A DNA stretch of 64,000 nt, taken from contig CACCYT010000001.1 in assembly GCA_902550325.1 (NCBI GenBank), forward strand, positions 109,174 through 173,173, given 5' to 3'. The DNA is from an uncultured Bacteroidota bacterium (GTDB lineage Bacteria; Bacteroidota; Bacteroidia; Flavobacteriales; Flavobacteriaceae). Of this stretch, positions 37,696-48,428 are shown piece by piece (the first letter of the stretch is position 1; every line of letters begins with the position of its first letter). The translations under genes and the position numbers were made by a program. The notes under the pieces were generated by a model. The model worked only from the letters and a program-made list of their open reading frames with translations. It searched no databases and was not told the DNA's origin.

Positions 37696-39567
37696 ATGTT
37701 CAACGAAGAATATGATTTAATAGTGGTTGGGGCCGGTCATGCTGGAAGCGAAGCTGCAGCAGCAGCAGCAAATATGGGCTCTAAAACATTATTGATCACA
37801 ATGAATCTGCAAAATATTGCACAAATGTCCTGTAACCCTGCCATGGGTGGAATAGCAAAAGGTCAGATTATTAAAGAAATTGATGCTCTTGGCGGATATA
37901 GTGGTATTGTCACTGATTTCTCAGCTATACAATTTAAAATGCTAAACAAATCCAAAGGCCCTGCGGTTTGGAGCCCGAGAGCACAATCTGATCGAATGAT
38001 GTTTTCTCAAAAATGGAGAGAACTTCTCGAAGAAACACCAAACCTTGATTTTTATCAAGATTCGGTAGTTGGCCTGCTTGTCGAAAAAAATAAAATTAAA
38101 GGAGTAGTTACTCAACTTGGTTTACAAGTTAAATCAAAGACTGTTATACTAACTAACGGCACATTTCTTAACGGTCTCATTCATGTTGGTGATAAACAAT
38201 TTGGAGGAGGAAGGGTTGGTGAAAAAGCATCGTTTGGAATTACAGAAAACCTAACCACCCTTGGCTTTGTCTCAGGCAGGATGAAAACCGGAACTCCACC
38301 AAGAGTTGATGGAAGATCACTCAATTATAATAAAATGGAAGAGCAGCCAGGGGATACTAACCCCGGACGTTTCTCCTATTTACCCTCATCGCCCGTTTTA
38401 ACAAATCAAAGAAGCTGCTACGTCACATACACAAATACTAAAACACACGATTTACTTAGGGAGGGGTTTGATCGCTCACCAATGTTTAATGGAAGAATTA
38501 AGAGTGTCGGCCCTAGATATTGCCCCTCTGTTGAAGATAAGATTAGTAGATTTTCAGAGAAAGATAGACATCAAATTTTTGTAGAGCCTGAAGGCTGGAA
38601 CACTGTAGAGGTCTATGTTAACGGTTTTTCTACATCTCTTCCAGAAGAGATTCAATATAAAGCTCTAAAATCAGTACCAGGCTTTGAAGATGTTAAGTTT
38701 TTTAGACCAGGATACGCTATCGAATACGACTACTTCCCCCCAACCCAACTTAAACATTCATTAGAAACAAAACTTGTTGAAGGTCTTTTCTTTGCAGGTC
38801 AAATAAACGGTACAACTGGTTATGAGGAGGCAGCTTCTCAAGGGCTTATGGCCGGAATAAACGCTTCATTAAAACTCTCCGGCAAAGAACCATTTATTTT
38901 AAAAAGAAATGAAGCCTACATTGGTGTTTTAATTGATGATTTAATTACTAAAGGAACTGACGAGCCTTACAGAATGTTTACCTCCAGAGCTGAGTTTAGA
39001 ATGCTCTTAAGGCAAGACAATGCTGATCTTCGCCTTACCGAAATATCTAATAATATTGGCCTTGCATCTAACGATCGTCTATCAATCGTTATGTCCAAAA
39101 AGAAAAAAACAGAACATATGATGGATTTTATAAAAAATCTTAGCGTTAAGCCTAAAGAAATTAACGAAACCCTTATTGCCAAAGGTTCCTCATCTATTTC
39201 ACAATCGATGAAGCTATTCAAATTGTTTTCAAGACCTCAGCTTGCATTCAAAGATATATCATCAATTGAGTCTGTTGCAAACTATTTAATAGACAACAAC
39301 GTAATGACTGAAATTATCGAACAGGTCGAAATACAAGTCAAGTATTCTGGATATATTGATAAAGAAAGCTCAAATGCAGAAAAACTAAATGCTTTAGAAA
39401 ACATATCTATACCGAAAAATTTCGATTATTCTAGGCTTAAGTGTTTGTCTTCTGAAGCAAAGTCAAAACTCGAAAACATAAAACCAGTTTCTCTTTCTCA
39501 GGCCTCAAGGATAAGCGGTGTGTCACCCGCAGATATTAGCGCCATGCTTGTGTTTATGGGTAGATAG
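37696..39567 (+). CDS. mnmG: tRNA uridine-5-carboxymethylaminomethyl synthase MnmG (GidA)
   Basis: DLIVVGAGHAGSEAAAAAANMGSKTLLITMN, QMSCNPAMGGIAKGQIIKEIDALGG, INGTTGYEEAASQGLMAG. Confidence 0.97.
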   Translation: MFNEEYDLIVVGAGHAGSEAAAAAANMGSKTLLITMNLQNIAQMSCNPAMGGIAKGQIIKEIDALGGYSGIVTDFSAIQFKMLNKSKGPAVWSPRAQSDRMMFSQKWRELLEETPNLDFYQDSVVGLLVEKNKIKGVVTQLGLQVKSKTVILTNGTFLNGLIHVGDKQFGGGRVGEKASFGITENLTTLGFVSGRMKTGTPPRVDGRSLNYNKMEEQPGDTNPGRFSYLPSSPVLTNQRSCYVTYTNTKTHDLLREGFDRSPMFNGRIKSVGPRYCPSVEDKISRFSEKDRHQIFVEPEGWNTVEVYVNGFSTSLPEEIQYKALKSVPGFEDVKFFRPGYAIEYDYFPPTQLKHSLETKLVEGLFFAGQINGTTGYEEAASQGLMAGINASLKLSGKEPFILKRNEAYIGVLIDDLITKGTDEPYRMFTSRAEFRMLLRQDNADLRLTEISNNIGLASNDRLSIVMSKKKKTEHMMDFIKNLSVKPKEINETLIAKGSSSISQSMKLFKLFSRPQLAFKDISSIESVANYLIDNNVMTEIIEQVEIQVKYSGYIDKESSNAEKLNALENISIPKNFDYSRLKCLSSEAKSKLENIKPVSLSQASRISGVSPADISAMLVFMGR

Positions 39568-39568
39568 T

Positions 39569-39584
39569 TGTTTCACGTGAAACA
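39569..39584. promoter_or_regulatory. parS centromere site (ParB binding), perfect palindrome
   Basis: TGTTTCACGTGAAACA immediately after the mnmG stop codon; second copy about 1.9 kb from the first. Confidence 0.93.
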
Positions 39585-39594
39585 AAAAATTAAA

Positions 39595-40413
39595 ATGAAA
39601 GTTAAAGACCATTTTCTAACAGGTGAATCTTTTGAAATTAAAAAAGTCTCAAAAGGGGTTATGTCTACTTTTCCTAAAATTAATAACAAGAAGCTAAAAC
39701 CATACTATAATTCTAAAAGCTATTACTCACACAACACCACTAACTCTATAATGTCATTGCTTTACAGTTGGTCATCTCGTTTTATGACAAAAAAAAAGAT
39801 AAACTTAATCTCAGGCCTCTTGAAAAATAAAGGCTCTTTGTTGGATTTCGGATGTGGTAAAGGGGATTTTCTTTTAGCGGCAAAGAAAAGGGGTTTTGAT
39901 GTTGCTGGTATCGAGTTTCTCCCTGGTGTTCAAAAAGAATTAAATAAAAAAAATATTAAGTTTTATGAAAAGATTGAACAACTATCTAAAACCGTCAGCG
40001 CAATCACTTTTTGGCATTCGTTAGAGCACCTCAACAACCCAAACCAAGCCCTTGTTTTAAGTAGAAAAAATTTAAAGGAAAGCGGGATACTTATAGTTGC
40101 TGTCCCAAACTACGATTCGTTCGATTCAAAATACTACAAAAGTTTTTGGGCAGCTTTTGACGCTCCACGACATAGGGTTCACTTTAACAAAATAGGAATA
40201 ATAAACACCGTTCAAAAACACGGATTCAAACACCTGTATAACAAACCAATGTTTCTAGATGCAATTTATATTTCAATTTTGTCTGAAAAATATAAAGGAA
40301 CTAAAATGTATTTCTTGTTTGGCTTTTTTGTTGGCCTTGTTTCGAATTTATTTGCTTTATTCTCGAAACAATACAGCTCAAACATATTTATTTTTGAAAA
40401 AATAAATTATTAA
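39595..40413 (+). CDS. Class I SAM-dependent methyltransferase
   Basis: SLLDFGCGKGDFLLAAKKRGFDVAGIEFLPG, ITFWHSLEHLNNPNQAL; the ORF-track start at 39568 (MFHVKQ) lies in parS, so the true start is more likely ATG 39595. Confidence 0.85.
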   Translation: MKVKDHFLTGESFEIKKVSKGVMSTFPKINNKKLKPYYNSKSYYSHNTTNSIMSLLYSWSSRFMTKKKINLISGLLKNKGSLLDFGCGKGDFLLAAKKRGFDVAGIEFLPGVQKELNKKNIKFYEKIEQLSKTVSAITFWHSLEHLNNPNQALVLSRKNLKESGILIVAVPNYDSFDSKYYKSFWAAFDAPRHRVHFNKIGIINTVQKHGFKHLYNKPMFLDAIYISILSEKYKGTKMYFLFGFFVGLVSNLFALFSKQYSSNIFIFEKINY

Positions 40414-40532
40414 GCGTTTTTTAGACCTTTTTCTCTTTTAACAAGCCTGAAGTCTAAATATCCACAATCCTTGCTTAAACATAAAATATAGAAGTTTTTT
40501 ATCACACAAAATGTTTTAAACACAACAAATCT

Positions 40533-40724
40533 TTATTTCGATTCTTCTTTTCGTTTTTTAGCTTCCTCAACTTTTTCCTCAAAAAGGTCTTTAAATTTCT
40601 TAGCTGTATTTGTTCTTTTTTCCTGATGCTTCTCAGCTATAGGTGCTATAATATCTTTTAATAGGTAGCTGGCAATTAAAAATAATAAAGCCACAATAGA
40701 GTATTTTATTATCTTTTTTTTCAT
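40533..40724 (-). CDS. Small hypothetical membrane protein
   Basis: 63 aa with N-terminal TM and charged C-terminus. Confidence 0.4.
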   Translation of the reverse strand: MKKKIIKYSIVALLFLIASYLLKDIIAPIAEKHQEKRTNTAKKFKDLFEEKVEEAKKRKEESK

Positions 40725-40758
40725 TCAATTGTTTTGTTTAAATCTAACAAAATTAAAT

Positions 40759-41004
40759 TTAAAGGTTTTTGATTAGTGAATACAAGTAGCCACAAAACCC
40801 TACGAAATTAAGTAAAGACAGGTTATACTGTTTTGTTTTTTGAGTTTGAACGGTTATTAATGCTAACCCAATCAACATTCCAATTTTTCCTTGATTCGTG
40901 TCAATAAAAAAAGGTGAAATCATCATGAAAATTGTTCCAATATAAATTACAACAAGCCTGTATAGTCTATCGTTTTTTTTAAGCTTTTTTTTCTTAACCC
41001 CCAT
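40759..41004 (-). CDS. Small hypothetical membrane protein
   Basis: ORF to 41043; likely start MGVKKKK at 41004; two or three TM stretches. Confidence 0.45.
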   Translation of the reverse strand: MGVKKKKLKKNDRLYRLVVIYIGTIFMMISPFFIDTNQGKIGMLIGLALITVQTQKTKQYNLSLLNFVGFCGYLYSLIKNL

Positions 41005-42010
41005 GTATAAGCTTAGTTGTCTTAAACGCAATATCTGTAGCAATCATTGAAAGCTTTACGTTTCTTTTGGACTCATAGATTGCATTTTCAAAACCCGAAC
41101 TTAAAGCCTCGATATTCTTTTCAGTTATAAACTTTGAAAATGCAGTAAAGTTAAATTCTGTTGAGGGTGTAAATGAAACAAGTTCATTAATTTCTATGTT
41201 TTTTAAATATGCTTGCCTTAAAACCTCAATGGAATATTTAAAAAAACCTTGAGCATCTTGTTTATCCATTTTTCCAATTCCCCGTGACCAGTTTACGAGT
41301 TCAGCCAAACTTTTCGAGCTTCTGTTTGACTGAAAAGCACTTCTCATTAGCTCACTGAATAAAGATTCAAACTCACTGTTTTTTAATATATCATTATTTT
41401 TTTTTCTTTCACCACAACTAATTATCTGGCATCTTGAAATTATTGTGGGCAACAACTTCCTTATGTCATCGGTTAATAAAATGAAAACAGTTTTATTACC
41501 AGGCTCTTCGATAGTTTTAAGAAGCATGTTAGACGCCTCTTCATTCATCCTTTCGGCCATCCAAATAATTATAATCCTATAATTAGAATAAAAAGGAGCT
41601 ATAGATAATTTTTTAATCAAAGACCTAATTGAGTCAATATTGATTATGGGCTGCTTATTTCCATAACCACTACTTTCTTTCCATTTTGACATAGATACTT
41701 TTAAACCAGACTCAATAGCCATTGAAGACCAATTGTTATAGTGGAAATCGTATAGATCTTTTTTTTTGTTATTAGATATTGGAATGGGGAATACAATATG
41801 CAGATCTGGATAAGAAAGTGCGTTTATATCTTTAATTATTTTATTTTGAATCACAGGATTTGTTTCGCTGGACAAAAGGATTTTTTTTGCAAACTCTAAT
41901 GAAACTTTCAACTCGGTTTCTGATCCATCAGACTCAAATATTAATGCATTTGGGATTCGTTTTGAGTGAATAATTACTTCTAGCTCCTGACTGATATTTC
42001 TAGACTCCAT
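40994..42010 (-). CDS. holB: DNA polymerase III delta' subunit-like protein
   Basis: IPNALIFES, YSNYRIIIIWMAERMNEEASNMLLKTIEEPGNKTVFILLTDDIRKLLPTIISRCQII. Confidence 0.85.
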   Translation of the reverse strand: MESRNISQELEVIIHSKRIPNALIFESDGSETELKVSLEFAKKILLSSETNPVIQNKIIKDINALSYPDLHIVFPIPISNNKKKDLYDFHYNNWSSMAIESGLKVSMSKWKESSGYGNKQPIINIDSIRSLIKKLSIAPFYSNYRIIIIWMAERMNEEASNMLLKTIEEPGNKTVFILLTDDIRKLLPTIISRCQIISCGERKKNNDILKNSEFESLFSELMRSAFQSNRSSKSLAELVNWSRGIGKMDKQDAQGFFKYSIEVLRQAYLKNIEINELVSFTPSTEFNFTAFSKFITEKNIEALSSGFENAIYESKRNVKLSMIATDIAFKTTKLIHGG

Positions 42011-42064
42011 TATCCTTTAAATTTAATATTTAAAACTTACAAATAACATATATTTGATTCTATT

Positions 42065-43246
42065 ATGAAAACGATTGATCATTTCAATTTTAAAGATAAA
42101 AAAGCACTCATCAGGGTTGACTTTAATGTTCCTCTTGAAAACGGAAAGGTTATTGATTCAACAAGAATCCGGTCTGCTGTACCAACAATATTAAAAATTC
42201 TTCAAGACGGTGGAGCATGTATTTTAATGAGTCATCTTGGGCGACCAAATGGGTTTGAAAAGAGCCTTTCCTTAATTCAAATTAAATCAGTCCTCGATAA
42301 TATCTTAGCAATAAAAACAAAATTCTGTGAAGATTGTATTGGCAAAATAGCGGAAGAAGCATCTGATAAATTATCTATGGGTGAGGTTTTAATTCTAGAA
42401 AATTTGCGCTTTTATAATGAAGAAACCAAAGGAGATGAAGTGTTTTCTAAGAAGCTTTCTAAGCTTGCAGATTGTTACATAAATGATGCTTTTGGAACTG
42501 CACATAGACCACATGCATCAACAACCGTGGTTGCAAAATATTTTGAAAACAAATTTTTTGGTAAGCTGCTTGAAAAAGAAGTTCTTGCTATTAAAAGAGT
42601 AATTAGTAATGGAAAGAGCCCTATACTTGCTGTTTTGGGCGGCTCTAAAATCTCTTCTAAAATTCCAATTATCGAAAATATTATAGATAAGGTTGACGAT
42701 ATAATAATCGGAGGGGGCATGGCCTTCACATTTATTAAAGCACTTGGGGGTAAAATCGGACAATCCATTCATGAAGACTCTATGCTTAAAAAGTCTTTAA
42801 GCATTTTAAAATTAGCTAAAGAAAAAAACACAAAAATTCATTTACCAGTGGATGTAGTTTGTGCCAAGGAGTTTAAAGAGGGTGCTGTCTCAAAAGTATT
42901 TTCAATTAACTCAATTCCTGATGAATATGAAGGCTTGGACTCTGGACCAAAATCTGTAGAAAAATTTAAACAAATTATTTTGTCCTCAAGCACAATTTTA
43001 TGGAACGGGCCAGTAGGTGTTTTTGAGCTCAATAGCTTTTCAAAAGGAACAAAAGAAATAGGAGAAGCAATAGCTGAAAGCACAAAAAAGGGTGCTTTTT
43101 CACTAGTTGGAGGCGGAGATTCGGTTTCGGCAGTTAAGAAGTTTAAATTAGAAAAGGAAGTAAGCTATGTTTCCACAGGCGGCGGGGCGATGCTTGAGAG
43201 CTTGGAGGGTAAAATTTTACCCGGTATTAGTGCGTTGGCAAAATGA
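42065..43246 (+). CDS. pgk: Phosphoglycerate kinase
   Basis: ALIRVDFNVPLENGKVIDSTRIRSAVPTI, LMSHLGRPNG, INDAFGTAHRPHAST, VGGGDSVSAVKKF. Confidence 0.98.
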   Translation: MKTIDHFNFKDKKALIRVDFNVPLENGKVIDSTRIRSAVPTILKILQDGGACILMSHLGRPNGFEKSLSLIQIKSVLDNILAIKTKFCEDCIGKIAEEASDKLSMGEVLILENLRFYNEETKGDEVFSKKLSKLADCYINDAFGTAHRPHASTTVVAKYFENKFFGKLLEKEVLAIKRVISNGKSPILAVLGGSKISSKIPIIENIIDKVDDIIIGGGMAFTFIKALGGKIGQSIHEDSMLKKSLSILKLAKEKNTKIHLPVDVVCAKEFKEGAVSKVFSINSIPDEYEGLDSGPKSVEKFKQIILSSSTILWNGPVGVFELNSFSKGTKEIGEAIAESTKKGAFSLVGGGDSVSAVKKFKLEKEVSYVSTGGGAMLESLEGKILPGISALAK

Positions 43247-44220
43247 AAAAGATTCTGTTTGTAATAATTATTCTATTTGTTCTTCAATCCTGTGGAGAAA
43301 AGAATGCTGTATATAAGCCGGAGTCATCTGGAAGAATTAATTCAATAACAGTTGTGCTTGACAATAAAAGTTGGGACAATAAAATTGGAGATAAGATAAG
43401 GGCATTATATGCTGATGAATTTATGGGGCTTCCACAGATTGAGGAAAGATTTACCTTAAAGCAAATGCCTTATGAAGCATTTAATGGTTTTTCCAGAACA
43501 AGCCGCAATATTATATTTATCAATAAAAAATCTGAGATTGACTATCAATTCCAAAAAAACAAATTTGCCAACCCTCAAATTTACCTAGAGATAAGCGGAA
43601 CCAGCCTTCAGTCAATAATAGAACAATTAGATTTATCAAGTAATGAGGCTATTAGAAAATTTTCAAATGGTGAAATTGAAGAAAATAAAAGAAGGATACT
43701 CAAATCAACAATGAATGACCTCAAGCCTATTGATGAATTCTCAATAAGTATTAAAATGCCTTCTGCATACAGCCTATATAAAGAGGATAAAAACTTTATT
43801 TGGTACCAAAAGCCTATTGACAAAGGGCATTCAAACCTGATAATTACCGAACTATTTGTTGGCAAAGATGTTTTTGATTACACAATAGATGAGGTAACAA
43901 GCTTGAGAGATTCTGTTGGTCGAAGTTTTTTACTTGGTAGAAATGAAAATAGCTTTATGATAACCGAAAAGGAATACCTTGCCCTACAAAAAAAAGTTAA
44001 CTATTATGGAACAAAAATGTTAGAAACAAGAGGGACGTGGGAGGTCCAAGGTGATTTTATGGGAGGACCATTCATAAATTATATTGTGGAAGATAAGGTA
44101 AATAATAGGCTTCTTTTAGTAGAGGGGTTTGTATTTGCTCCATCAAAAAGAAAAAGAGATAATATCATTGAATTGGAAGCAATTATAAAGTCGATAAAGT
44201 TTAAAAAAGGTTCTATTTAG
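43243..44220 (+). CDS. DUF4837 family lipoprotein
   Basis: [63 protein letters not shown]. Confidence 0.75.
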   Translation: MKKILFVIIILFVLQSCGEKNAVYKPESSGRINSITVVLDNKSWDNKIGDKIRALYADEFMGLPQIEERFTLKQMPYEAFNGFSRTSRNIIFINKKSEIDYQFQKNKFANPQIYLEISGTSLQSIIEQLDLSSNEAIRKFSNGEIEENKRRILKSTMNDLKPIDEFSISIKMPSAYSLYKEDKNFIWYQKPIDKGHSNLIITELFVGKDVFDYTIDEVTSLRDSVGRSFLLGRNENSFMITEKEYLALQKKVNYYGTKMLETRGTWEVQGDFMGGPFINYIVEDKVNNRLLLVEGFVFAPSKRKRDNIIELEAIIKSIKFKKGSI

Positions 44221-44395
44221 ACTCCTTGTCCTCTTCTTTATCTTCTTCTTTAGTTGCTTTTTTAAATTCTTTTATGCCCTTACCAAAACCCCCCATAAGT
44301 TCAGGAATTTTTTTACCTCCAAAAAGTAACAGAATTACAGCTACAATTATAATTATTTGCCAAGGACCAATTGCATAAAATAAATATAAGCTCAT
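44213..44395 (-). CDS. tatA: Twin-arginine translocase TatA/TatE family subunit
   Basis: [42 protein letters not shown]. Confidence 0.93.
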   Translation of the reverse strand: MSLYLFYAIGPWQIIIIVAVILLLFGGKKIPELMGGFGKGIKEFKKATKEEDKEEDKESK

Positions 44396-44485
44396 ACTAA
44401 ATATTTAATGCTAATTTAAAAATAAAATTTACTCTTTCATTGATTGTAATGTAAAACTTACTGTTTGTTATATTTGCTATTCTAG

Positions 44486-45340
44486 ATGGAAAGCTCAAAA
44501 AAGAATAATATAAAAAAAAGAGAATCTAAAAATTACAGGCTTGTTATTCAAGAAGAAAAAACCTATAAAGAAAAATTTAAACTTAAACTATCAAGGACTA
44601 ATGTTTTTTTGACAGGAACTTTTATTTCCTTAATAATTGTTTCAATCACAACCTCAATAATATTTTTCACACCAGTTCGTGAATACATTCCGGGCTATGA
44701 CACCACAAAAATGAGAATACAAGCAATAAACAACCTAGAAAAACTAGACTCTCTAATCAATCAATTGTCAATAAATGAAAACTACCTTCAAGCTGTTTTC
44801 CAAACAATAAATGGTGAAGATTACAAGAACATATACACAAATGAAAGCCAAAGGATAAGTGTAGATCTTTCGGAGTTGGATATGAGCCTCAGAGTTGAAG
44901 ATTCAATTCTTAGAAAAGTTGTTGAAAGAGAAGATAAGTTTAACGTTATTGAATCGGAGACACAAACATTAAACCTAGAAATGTCTTCCCCTGTAAGAGG
45001 TATAATTATAGAGTCTTTTGATGTTTCCATCAAACACTATGGCGTCGATATTGTCTTGAAAGAACAAACACCGATAAAAGCTGTAGCTGACGGAATTGTT
45101 CTATTGTCTGAGTGGACAATTGATTCTGGACACACTGTAATTGTATATCACAAAGACCAACTTACAAGCGTATACAAACACAACTATCTATCAAAAGTTA
45201 AAACAGGGGATTATGTAAAGCAGGGCCAAGTAGTTGCTCTTTCAGGAAACACGGGAGAACTAACCAGTGGACCTCACCTACATTTTGAGCTTTGGGACTC
45301 AAATGGCCCTATAAACCCTGAGGACTTTATTATTTTTTAA
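44486..45340 (+). CDS. M23 family metallopeptidase
   Basis: HYGVDIVLKEQTPIKAVADGIVLLSEW, YKHNYLSKVKTGDYVKQGQVVALSGNTGELTSGPHLHFELWDSNGPINPEDFI. Confidence 0.92.
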   Translation: MESSKKNNIKKRESKNYRLVIQEEKTYKEKFKLKLSRTNVFLTGTFISLIIVSITTSIIFFTPVREYIPGYDTTKMRIQAINNLEKLDSLINQLSINENYLQAVFQTINGEDYKNIYTNESQRISVDLSELDMSLRVEDSILRKVVEREDKFNVIESETQTLNLEMSSPVRGIIIESFDVSIKHYGVDIVLKEQTPIKAVADGIVLLSEWTIDSGHTVIVYHKDQLTSVYKHNYLSKVKTGDYVKQGQVVALSGNTGELTSGPHLHFELWDSNGPINPEDFIIF

Positions 45341-45346
45341 TAGCCT

Positions 45347-46852
45347 ATGATCAGTCTTATTGCAAAAGTCGTGGCTCATTTTAGGGTTAATAAAATAAAA
45401 AAAACATACACAAAAGCTACTAAAATCCAAGAGGATATACTCCAAAGGTTAGTTAAAAAAGCGATGAAGACAAAATTTGGAAAATACCATGGGTTCAAGA
45501 AGATTTCAAATTATGATAATTTCAAAGAAAAGGTACCGATCAGGGATTACGAATCCTTTAAACACTATATAAATGATATCCAAAAAGGTCAAGAAAACAT
45601 ACTTTGGCCAGGAAAGCCAAAGTACTTGGCTAAAACATCAGGAACAACAAGCGGAGTTAAACTTATTCCTATAACAAAAGAATCTTTACCCTATCATATA
45701 AATTCATCAAGAGATGCAATACTCTTTTATATTAAACAAACTGGAGATAGTGGGTTTTTAAATGGTAAAAATATTTTTATTCAAGGCTCACCAGTGCTAG
45801 AGCATTTGAACGGAATTCTTATTGGGAGACTTTCTGGAATAGTAGCCCATCATGTTCCAAAGTATTTACAAAGCAGAAACCTACCATCAATGAAGACCAA
45901 TTCAATAGATGATTGGGAGTCAAAAATTGATGCTATCTGTGAAGAAACACATGAAAAAGATCTAAGAGTGATCGGAGGAATACCATCATGGGTACAGATG
46001 TATCTGGAGAGGCTATTACATAATCAAAAAGAAAAAAAAATAATCAATTTATTTAAGAACCTTTCATTATTTGTTTACGGTGGAGTAAACTTTGAGCCAT
46101 ACAAAAGAATTTTCTTAAAACTCATTGGTAAAAAAATCAACACAATTGAATATTATCCTGCATCAGAGGGATTTTTTGCATATCAAAATGACCAAAATGA
46201 CCCCACACTTCTTTTGCAGTATAATTCTGAAATTTTTTATGAGTTTGTCGAGGTTGACCAGATTGAAAAAAAACGACCGAATCGCTTAAATCTATCACAG
46301 GTTAACCTTAATAAAAATTATGTAATGATAATTTCAACAAACGCAGGTTTGTGGGCCTATAATACCGGTGACACTGTTATGTTCAAATCAATTAATCCAC
46401 CAAAAATAATCGTAACAGGAAGATATAAACACTACATATCAGCATTTGGAGAGCATGTTATTTCCTCAGAAGTGGAGCAAAGTATAAAGTATGCAATAGC
46501 CAAGACCAAACAATTGGTCAAAGAGTTCACTGTCGCACCAATGATTGATGTTTCAAAACCAGACTTGCCTCACCATGAGTGGTGGATCGAATTTGATAAA
46601 GACAGTAGCCCGATTGATAAATTTGCAGAAATTGTTGATTCTGAAATGAAGAATCAAAACATATATTACAAAGACCTGGTAGAGGGAAAGGTTTTACAAC
46701 CATTAAAAGTGGTCAATGTGCCAATGGGAACATTTAAAAACTATATGAAATCCCTGGGAAAATTAGGTGGCCAAAACAAGGTTCCACGACTATCCAATAA
46801 TAGAGAATTTGTCCATGGTTTAAATAAGTACATTAAAAAAAATAGAATCTAA
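45347..46852 (+). CDS. GH3 auxin-responsive promoter family protein (acyl-adenylate-forming)
   Basis: LAKTSGTTSGVKLIPITKESLPYH, IEYYPASEGFFAYQ, TGDTVMF; 501 aa. Confidence 0.88.
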   Translation: MISLIAKVVAHFRVNKIKKTYTKATKIQEDILQRLVKKAMKTKFGKYHGFKKISNYDNFKEKVPIRDYESFKHYINDIQKGQENILWPGKPKYLAKTSGTTSGVKLIPITKESLPYHINSSRDAILFYIKQTGDSGFLNGKNIFIQGSPVLEHLNGILIGRLSGIVAHHVPKYLQSRNLPSMKTNSIDDWESKIDAICEETHEKDLRVIGGIPSWVQMYLERLLHNQKEKKIINLFKNLSLFVYGGVNFEPYKRIFLKLIGKKINTIEYYPASEGFFAYQNDQNDPTLLLQYNSEIFYEFVEVDQIEKKRPNRLNLSQVNLNKNYVMIISTNAGLWAYNTGDTVMFKSINPPKIIVTGRYKHYISAFGEHVISSEVEQSIKYAIAKTKQLVKEFTVAPMIDVSKPDLPHHEWWIEFDKDSSPIDKFAEIVDSEMKNQNIYYKDLVEGKVLQPLKVVNVPMGTFKNYMKSLGKLGGQNKVPRLSNNREFVHGLNKYIKKNRI

Positions 46853-46875
46853 AAATTAAGGTTTAATTTTATTTT

Positions 46876-48144
46876 GTGAATATATTAATTGTTGGTTCAG
46901 GGGCTAGAGAAAGTGCGTTTATTTGGAAGCTAAGTCAATCTAGAAAAAATATCAATATTTTTTCAATTAACCCAAATGCTGGTGCTCAAGAATTGTCAAC
47001 CCCAATATACACACAAAAGGAAGATTTAAAATTCATAAAATCAAAAGTAATTGATCTAAAAATTGACATGGTTTTGGTTGGTCCCGAAATTCCTTTAATC
47101 AATGGAATTCAAGATTATTTAAAAAAATACCCCCTAACAAAAAAAACTGCAGTAATAGGACCTTCAAAAAAAGGAGCAAAACTTGAAGGCAGTAAGGATT
47201 TTGCTAAAAATTTCATGCAAAAATATAATATTCCAACAGCAAAATACAGATCTTTTTCACAAGCTCAAATTCAAGAAGGGCTAGATTATCTGGAGACAAT
47301 CAAACCGCCATATGTTTTAAAGGCTGACGGACCCGCCTCAGGCAAAGGAGTTTTAATAATTGATAATATTATAGAGGCAAAAACACAATTAGAAGAAATG
47401 TTGCTTGGTAAGTTTGGAGAATCGTCAAAAACTGTAGTTGTTGAAGAGTTTCTTGATGGAATTGAAATGTCATGCTTTGTTTTATTTGATGGAAAAAATT
47501 ATAAAGTTTTACCATATGCAAAAGATTATAAAAGAATTGGAGAAAATGACACTGGCCTAAATACTGGCGGTATGGGTTCTGTTTCTCCTGTACCATTTTT
47601 AGATAAAACTTTAAAACAAAAAATCGAAGATAAAATCATAAAACCTACAGTTGAGGGTATTAAAAACGAGAATATTGATTATAAAGGTTTTATTTTCATT
47701 GGGTTAATAAATGTTAATAACGAGCCCTATGTAATAGAGTATAATGTTAGAATGGGAGACCCTGAAACGCAAGTGGTATTATCAAGATTAAAAAACGATT
47801 TTATGGATCTCCTGATTAGTTGTTATCACCAAACCTTGGACGAGTTAGAATTGGCGGTGGACTCAAATTATTTTGTAAACATTGTATTAGCCTCAGGTGG
47901 ATACCCAGGGAAATATGAGATAGGAAAAGTAATTTCGGGTATTGACAGTGTTGAGGGAAGTGTGATATTTCATGCAGGTACATTAAAGAAAAATGATGAG
48001 GTTTATACAAATGGGGGAAGGGTTTTATCAGTTGTGTCAACTGCCCCCAATTTGAAGGAAGCCCTTAAAAAATCATATAAGACAATCTCTAAAATACAGT
48101 TTCAAGGAAAGACTTTTCGAAAAGATATTGGATTTGATTTATAG
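46876..48144 (+). CDS. purD: Phosphoribosylamine--glycine ligase
   Basis: NILIVGSGARESAFIWKLSQS, VLKADGPASGKGVLI, NTGGMGSVSPVPF, NVRMGDPETQVVL; GTG start. Confidence 0.96.
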   Translation: MNILIVGSGARESAFIWKLSQSRKNINIFSINPNAGAQELSTPIYTQKEDLKFIKSKVIDLKIDMVLVGPEIPLINGIQDYLKKYPLTKKTAVIGPSKKGAKLEGSKDFAKNFMQKYNIPTAKYRSFSQAQIQEGLDYLETIKPPYVLKADGPASGKGVLIIDNIIEAKTQLEEMLLGKFGESSKTVVVEEFLDGIEMSCFVLFDGKNYKVLPYAKDYKRIGENDTGLNTGGMGSVSPVPFLDKTLKQKIEDKIIKPTVEGIKNENIDYKGFIFIGLINVNNEPYVIEYNVRMGDPETQVVLSRLKNDFMDLLISCYHQTLDELELAVDSNYFVNIVLASGGYPGKYEIGKVISGIDSVEGSVIFHAGTLKKNDEVYTNGGRVLSVVSTAPNLKEALKKSYKTISKIQFQGKTFRKDIGFDL

Positions 48145-48369
48145 AAAAGAGTGAGCTGTTACATCTTTATCTTCCTCACCAGACTTATCATACTTTATTA
48201 GCTGAAGAGTCCAATACAGCAAGGCCGAGGCAATAACTAACATCAAACTAAAATTGATGGCGTTCTGAAAAATCCAGTTAGAAATTTCTAAACGAATGAA
48301 GTCAAAGGGTATAAATAAAACTTCTACGAATAGAAACTCAATTGCTGCAAATAAATCTTTTACCTCCAT
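48139..48369 (-). CDS. DUF6341-like small membrane protein
   Basis: 76 aa; AIEFLFVEVLFIPFDFIRLEISNWIFQNAINFSLML...EEDKDVTAHSFL, next to purD as in other Flavobacteriia. Confidence 0.7.
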   Translation of the reverse strand: MEVKDLFAAIEFLFVEVLFIPFDFIRLEISNWIFQNAINFSLMLVIASALLYWTLQLIKYDKSGEEDKDVTAHSFL

Positions 48370-48428
48370 AGTATATGCTTTTGCAAATTTACTCTAATTT
48401 TGAATATAGTTTATATATTTAATTAAAA

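Noticed and set aside
47369-48040. Antisense ORFs inside purD and similar short opposite-strand ORFs across the window
   Set aside because: They shadow strongly supported genes, show low-complexity composition and no recognisable domains.
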